A model generated the notes under the pieces. The model saw only the letters and a list, made by a program, of their open reading frames with translations, was not told where the DNA came from and searched no databases. Shown in pieces: positions 7,066-11,629 of a stretch of DNA of 11,629 bases. Every line of letters starts with the position of its first letter. Position 1 is the stretch's first letter. Source of the stretch: Saccoglossus kowalevskii (taxonomy: Eukaryota; Hemichordata; Enteropneusta; Harrimaniidae). A program made the position numbers and the translations under genes. The stretch covers positions 389,641 through 401,269 of the forward strand of contig NW_003155245.1 in assembly GCF_000003605.2 (NCBI RefSeq), in the 5' to 3' direction.

Positions 7066-7296
7066 TTAGAATAAAATTGAAGAAAAGAAGCCGCCTCTCG
7101 TCTGAAATAGCTTCGTTGTTACAATGCACATTTCAATTAGAGAATCGAAGATATCATCACAAAATGAATACATCAGATAAAGGCCCCCTATAGCAATGTA
7201 TTATATCACATCAGTCAGCACTGCGGTTTTCCAAAACTCAGAGAGGACGACGACGGGCAGTAAATCATAAGATAAACTCCGATCAACAAATTTGCT
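7066..7296 (-). pseudogene. hydrophobic coding-like frame with one stop
   Basis: The - strand frame runs from 7296 through VDRSLSYDLLPVVVLSEFWK and TAVLTDVI to an in-frame TAA at 7201-7203, then continues in the same frame through YIAIGGLYLMYSFCDDIF and DSLIEMCIVTTKLFQ to TAA at 7066-7068. Both halves have membrane-segment character, and GC is locally raised. An acceptor CTATAG lies just below the stop, and a GATGTG donor-like site just above it, but only about 22 bp would separate them, too short for an intron. It may be a decayed exon of the membrane gene downstream, or the stop may be a sequence error. Confidence 0.3.
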
Positions 7297-7299
7297 TTA

Positions 7300-8290
7300 C
7301 AAGTCGCCACATTACGGGAATTACTAGATGACTTATTTGTCTCATTTTTATTTTGTGATTTGTCTATATTAAATCGCACGAGTTTCTCCTTTCACCTTTA
7401 TTGTATCGTTTGTCAACACCTGCATATCAAATAATATAATTTGATAATGCAGACGAATGCCTCGTCAGTAATTTTGGATATGTTACTATTATCTGGAGCT
7501 GGTATATTTTAATTGGAAAACCAAGTTTGAACAATGGAGTAACATAAGTAGCACCTTACACCCAAACAATATAGACATGTATACTAGCTATTTCGCAGTC
7601 TTCTTTTATAACAATCATACAATACAACACAAGGTCAATAAAGTACAATGCCAACTTGCCACGTATAGATAACTTATCTTGAAATAGCTTGGTTATCACA
7701 CATAAACTATTCGCCAGGTAATACATTATTTCTAAATTCGAATTTGACGAGGAAGTTTCTATCATTAATGTGCCTATCATTAATACTTAAACCTGGTCCA
7801 TTCGTGTTATTCATATTTTGAGGAGATACAACAAGCCTTCCTTTTTTTTATTCTATTTTCATTAAGCATCATCGTGAATTGTAGGTGACAATAATTTTGA
7901 AATGGAAGGAGTGGTCTGATCATCAGCATACGTATTCAAAGAAGAGTTTCTTTAACGTAAAATGGTGTATTATATATGATATTACACACTAGAAAAACTT
8001 AACTGCAAAATTTTATTTTCGAAATACAAACACTATGTACATACTTACATATATGGTCGAGTTGTCTGTGTTACGAGTAGACCCATATTCAAATTACACT
8101 ACTGTTTGCACAAGGCGCTACATTGATGGGGGTCGGAAACAAGTTGATGTTGTAAACCCACAAATATACGTTTCCTTGTCAAGATAAGGAACATAATCGC
8201 AGTTTCACTAAATGTAATGAAAACAGTGTATGGAATCAGACTAAAATGCGATTATATTAGGGTGACTAACCGAAATATCAAGTTTCAAAA
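7300..8290. other. gene-poor AT-rich stretch
   Basis: No exon could be supported on either strand. The only compositional oddity is a GC-richer patch at about 8095-8190, whose - strand has two short competing frames (one reading LVSDPHQCSALCKQ) without clear splice sites. Confidence 0.35.
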
Positions 8291-8752
8291 TATTTGTAAT
8301 AATCATGAAACACATTTGTAATGAAAATCAACTTAAAAACCGTTTGTAATGTATTCGCGATAACGATCAACACCATTAGTAATACAACTTCTTTTGTAAT
8401 AACGATAAACGTCATTTGTGATACCAACCAACCCTGTTCATAAGAAATATTTATAATATCATACAGCCCCTGTATTACAATAAACCCTATTTTAATACAA
8501 ATCATATTTGTAATAATGTTCAACTCTATTTGTAGTAGCAAACTTCTATACAATAACGATCAAACTTAATGGTTAAACATATTAGTACTACCAACTCCAT
8601 TTGTAATACTAATCAACTTTATTTGTAATACCAATCGAATTTAAAATCTCGATGAACTGTATTTATAATAATGATAAAACCAATTTGTAATACCAAAGCT
8701 ATTTGTAATAGCATTCAACGCTAATTGTAATTTAGGCAATATTTGTAATATC
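8291..8752. repeat. degenerate minisatellite, TTGTAAT core
   Basis: The core ATTTGTAATA recurs with eleven exact TTGTAAT matches counted by eye and many one-mismatch versions, usually followed by CCAATCAAC- or ACGATCAAC-like segments. Spacing is about 20-23 bp where units are intact. It looks like an old tandem array eroded by substitutions and indels. Open frames crossing it are low-complexity artefacts. Confidence 0.75.
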
Positions 8753-8851
8753 TTACTAAACTTGAGCAACACTGTAGAAATGGCGTATGATTTCATGCTA
8801 GCTGGGTTATTTATTACACAAATATCCAGTTCATGTTATTGTCATGCTTGT

Positions 8852-8869
8852 TATATATATATATATATA
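8852..8869. repeat. (TA)n microsatellite
   Basis: A run of nine uninterrupted TA dinucleotides. Confidence 0.85.
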
Positions 8870-9012
8870 ATCAAAGCCTAGGTCTCTCTTATGAGTCCTA
8901 TACGAGATAACATGTCGATACCGCATCATAGTAAAGATTTAATGTCAAAAATAGTACTTTGAAGACATTATGTGAGTAGTTTAGGTACGATTACGGAGGG
9001 CGCTGTTCAACA

Positions 9013-9150
9013 TGACATCATAATGGTATTTGTGCATAAATGACGACGTCACAATGGGGACCGTGCATAAATTTTCATAAATGGCCGTGAAAGGGAATTT
9101 GGATGATGATGACATCACATTGGGATAATGTGAATAAAGTTGCATAAATT
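9013..9150. repeat. ~32-bp repeat with CRE-like cores
   Basis: TGACATCATAATGG (9013), CGACGTCACAATGGGG (9044) and TGACATCACATTGGGA (9110) begin related units, each followed by GTGCATAAA- or GTGAATAAA-like sequence. The offsets are 31 and 66 bp, about one and two periods; a worn unit lies between the last two. The cores resemble CREB/ATF sites. Confidence 0.6.
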
Positions 9151-9332
9151 ACCATATATTTTTTTTAAATCGAACGAGCATTGATGTGACATACGTACAC
9201 GCACAGCCATTCACGCTGCTTACGCTAATAAATACACGGCATTTTGCAAACTAAGAGAAGTTTATTACACAAAAGAAGGGTATAACTTTATGAAATCAGT
9301 TATACAGCATATATTTTTTTAAATAAACAAAA

Positions 9333-9505
9333 TGGTTATATAAACTGAGTAACATAAGAATAATAATACATAGAGCATATATTTTTCTAATGTGGTTAAG
9401 TATTTGATTATGAAACTGAGTAACATAGAATAATAATAAACGAAAACATAAATTTAAATGATTGAAATACATAGATTATGCATATCTAACACGGTGGTTA
9501 AGTAT
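9333..9505. repeat. imperfect ~71-bp direct repeat
   Basis: AAACTGAGTAACATA followed by GAATAATAATA occurs at 9342 and 9413 (one base indel between them). TGGTTAAGTATT precedes the second copy (about 9392) and recurs near 9493. It lies beside the 3' end of the decayed - strand frame. Confidence 0.6.
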
Positions 9506-9533
9506 TCTCTAAAAAAAACCAAGCAAACTAGAT

Positions 9534-10095
9534 TTAAATAAATATAATATGGTTAGGGATCAGCAGAAAACCCAACTGTTTAGTCAAACCCAAGCAGTTA
9601 ACCAATTCTCTAGTGAGTATGTAAATTGGCTGCCCCAATACTTTTGAGATAAAAAACATACCTGACGAGGCGATTGATCTGCGGTAAAATATCATTGAAT
9701 TCTCTCTCTCATCATAAGATATTCCACGCTTGGTGGGGAACGCATTAAAATATTCCCGAACACAAACGTAGCTTTTCCCACGAAAAGAGATGTTTGACGT
9801 GGCACAACAGATGAGTGAAGATGTTCTCACTTTTTGGAGGACATTCACCAGCTGCTGGACGCGTTAGACTGCTGCCGATTTAGTGATCGAATTCACGGCC
9901 TTGCGAGATTCACGTCTTTTGACACGTCGAGGTAGATTTTTAGAACGATCAGCGTCAACCTGTGGCAATGCTGTACCAGTGTCTATACTCTGTTCGTATG
10001 CTGAGAAATCATTCAGGTATGACTGCAGTTTGTTTATTGTCATGTTACTAGATGACTGGCTAGTGATAAAATGAATCGCAATAATCTGCGCCTCA
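9534..10095 (-). pseudogene. decayed open frame, downstream part
   Basis: One - strand frame stays open from about 10095 through MTINKLQSYLNDFSAYEQSI (ATG at 10043) and a basic stretch SKNLPRRVKRRESRKAV, meets TAA at 9864-9866, then continues in the same frame through RVQQLVNVLQKVRTSSLICC and YFNAFPTKRGISYDERENSM to 9534. A good donor CAG|GTATGT lies at 9657-9664 in the second half. The basic cluster could be a nuclear localisation or nucleic-acid-binding segment. The frame between ATG 10043 and the stop is 59 codons. It could be a short intact C-terminus, but the open frame beyond the stop suggests decay. The family is unknown. Confidence 0.4.
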
Positions 10096-10305
10096 TGTTA
10101 AAATTCACCCCGTCTCACTGCCCCGGATGTTTACATTATGTTACAATTTTTCCAGGCATATATATAGAACCACCACACACGCAGATGTTTATAGTAGTAT
10201 AAACAGTTCATGAATCCATGGGAAAATGAATGTCGATTTTGCAAAGGTGTTGGGCGGGGGGTGCTCTGGACGGTCGTCATGATACAATTTTATCACGCAA
10301 ACAGA

Positions 10306-10330
10306 CCACACATACACACACACACACACA
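10306..10330. repeat. (CA)n microsatellite
   Basis: A CA run with one TA interruption, between the two halves of the decayed - strand frame. Confidence 0.85.
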
Positions 10331-10334
10331 TATA

Positions 10335-10396
10335 CAGGTGTCCTATGAATTGTGGAGCCACCATACAGGTGTCCCATGAACTGTGGAGCCACCATT
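10335..10396. repeat. 31-bp tandem duplication
   Basis: Units 10335-10365 and 10366-10396 both begin CAGGTGTCC and contain TGTGGAGCCACCAT, with three differences by eye. Each unit has a GGTG/CACC symmetry. Confidence 0.85.
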
Positions 10397-10436
10397 GAAT
10401 TAACTTTTAATATAGTTGAATTAACTTTTAATATAG
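10395..10436. repeat. 21-bp perfect tandem duplication
   Basis: Units 10395-10415 and 10416-10436 (TTGAATTAAC then TTTTAATATAG) are identical, so the duplication is recent. It abuts the 31-bp duplication. Confidence 0.9.
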
Positions 10437-11031
10437 TTGCGATATGAACTCGATTAAAATCAGCAAGTTGTAAATCCTGTAGTTTTGACGCTTTTCGAAG
10501 TGCGTCACCAACAGCGACCGTGCTAGAACACACTGTCAATAAAGTGTTTCTTTAAATTCTCTTTCAATCTTCAAGAATACACTTGCACTTCACATTCCAT
10601 TGCTGTGATTTTATCTACTAAGTCTGATTTGATTTGGGACAGTGTTGTGACAGACTTCTTCTTTTATAAGATGGTTGCTTGAATTTCATTTACTATCTTC
10701 GTGAAGGCGTTATTATATGCAGAATCATTGCAGTCCCCAGAATTCTTTTTCTGTGTTGCAATAATGTTTCGTTCAGATATGTATACAGCATAGCATGCAC
10801 ATCATCTTTACGAATTTCTGAGGTAGTAAATAATACTTTAGGGCCATCTATGGTAGGATTCTTGACAAAGTTCAGCAAATCTTTTCCTTTCCCAGAAAGA
10901 CCTTTGTTGCACAGAATGCAATGATTTGCATCAAGTTGATGCGGTTCAAAATCCATGTGAAATGCACACCTTTGTTGCAAATCTTTGAACAAATATCGCA
11001 AAATTAAGTGAAAAAAGAAGTAAAAATACAT
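10420..11031 (-). pseudogene. decayed open frame, upstream part, mobile-element-like
   Basis: From 11031 the - strand reads protein-like sequence: FKDLQQRCAFHMDFEPHQLD, then ANHCILCNKGLSGKGKDLLN with a CxxC pair, then VLFTTSEIRKDDVHAMLYTY. Near 10745 an A5 tract marks a frameshift. The next frame continues SGDCNDSAYNNAFTKIVNEI to TAA (10664-10666), then SVTTLSQIKSDLVDKITAM to TGA (10571-10573), then a helical stretch to TAG (10523-10525), where another shift enters GDALRKASKLQDLQLADFN. Similar composition on both sides of each break shows decay of one gene. The layout (CxxC head, helical middle, no introns) suggests a transposon or retroelement ORF, but I cannot name the family. Confidence 0.5.
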
Positions 11032-11289
11032 GTTGTTTTCTGTATAAATTTACATTCCCCGAGTAATGAATAGACAACAAATATATATGCTTTAACATGC
11101 ACTCTGTAACGTATCAGAAAATATTACAATGATAAATATTATTATAAATATTATGCATATTATGTTTTATAAGTTGATATGTACCAGCGTGCAACCAACC
11201 TGAGTAGAACATACAGAAAAAAATGTCTAAAGTTGCAGCTCCTGTAACTTTAATGTAGGTTTTTCACATTATTACCTAGTTTAACTTGT
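11032..11289. other. AT-rich sequence, no gene seen
   Basis: Lies between the decayed frame and the minisatellite. No exon or repeat is supported. The last bases (TTACCTAGTTTAACTTGTG) resemble a worn partial unit of the array that follows. Confidence 0.35.
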
Positions 11290-11629
11290 GGGGATGTATT
11301 ACTGTCATATTCTACTAACTAGCGGGAATGTATTACTGTCATATTCTACTGACTAGTGGGAATGTATTACTGCCATATTCTACTGACTAGTAGGAATGTA
11401 TTACTGTCATATTCTACTGACTAGTGGGAATGTATTACTGTCATATTCTAATGACTAGTGGGAATGTATTACTGTCATATTCTACTGACTAGTGGGAATG
11501 TATTACTGTCATATTCTACTGACGAGTGGGAATGTATTGCTGTCATATTCTACTGACTAGTTGGAATGTATTACTGTCATATTCTACTGATTAGTGGGAG
11601 TGCATTACTGTCATATTCTACTGACTAGT
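11290..11629. repeat. 34-bp minisatellite, ten units
   Basis: Ten units of exactly 34 bp start at 11290 and every 34 bp after it, with no indels; the tenth ends on the last base of the window, so the array probably continues. Each unit contains GGGAATGTATTACTGTCAT followed by ATTCTACTGACTAGT. Differences are single-base (for example the first unit has AACTAGC and the eighth GACTAG then T). The ACTAGT at each junction is palindromic. Confidence 0.97.

Noticed and set aside
7497-7535. Similarity to exon 6 (AACCAAGTTTGAAC shared with about 4731-4746)
   Set aside because: A 14-base match with frame-shifted context is compatible with chance in AT-rich DNA; no further vWD residues can be read.
8278-8553. 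91-codon - strand frame
   Set aside because: It is a translation of the TTGTAAT repeat array, giving low-complexity Ile/Val/Asn-rich sequence.
2231-9180. AATCGAACGAGC occurs near 2231 and near 9169
   Set aside because: A shared 12-mer is expected several times by chance in a window this size, and no similarity extends around it.
10210-10398. 62-codon + strand frame
   Set aside because: It runs through the CA microsatellite and the 31-bp duplication and has no coding character outside them.
11290-11629. CRISPR array
   Set aside because: The units are tandem 34-mers with no unique spacers, in a eukaryotic context; this is a minisatellite.

Overview
The window looks like animal nuclear DNA: AT-rich, short GT-AG introns, long gene-poor stretches, simple repeats and minisatellites, and no bacterial operon structure. 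The species cannot be named from sequence alone. Short introns (51-834 bp) and a secreted C-type lectin fused to a von Willebrand type D domain suit an invertebrate such as an ascidian, but that is inference.

The best-supported gene is on the + strand at 2323-5227. Seven exons join in frame into a 322-residue secreted protein: signal peptide, a short linker that includes a 16-nt microexon, a C-type lectin domain with intact EPN and WND calcium/sugar motifs, then a vWD domain reduced to two cysteines. Its 3' end is ambiguous. A TAA follows the vWD domain and has a good downstream poly(A) signal, but the same bases form a strong AA|GTAAGT splice donor.

The - strand carries several coding-like blocks. 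At 205-1525 there is a set of small blocks, two of which join in phase, starting near a Kozak-like ATG at 1525 and lying downstream (on that strand) of clustered E2F-like and ETS-like motifs. At 6310-6706 three exons with matching phases encode the C-terminal part of a membrane protein. At 7066-7296 there is a hydrophobic frame with one in-frame stop. At 9534-11031 there is a long decayed open frame, probably from a mobile element, broken by stops, frameshifts and simple repeats.

The rest is repeats and sparse sequence: a 22-bp palindrome (198-219), a degraded TTGTAAT-core array (8291-8752), a ~32-bp-period repeat with CRE-like cores (9013-9150), tandem duplications near 10335-10436, and a clean 34-bp minisatellite of exactly ten units that runs off the right edge (11290-11629). 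The + strand lectin gene and the first - strand gene are divergent, about 0.8 kb apart. Nothing else links the genes functionally.
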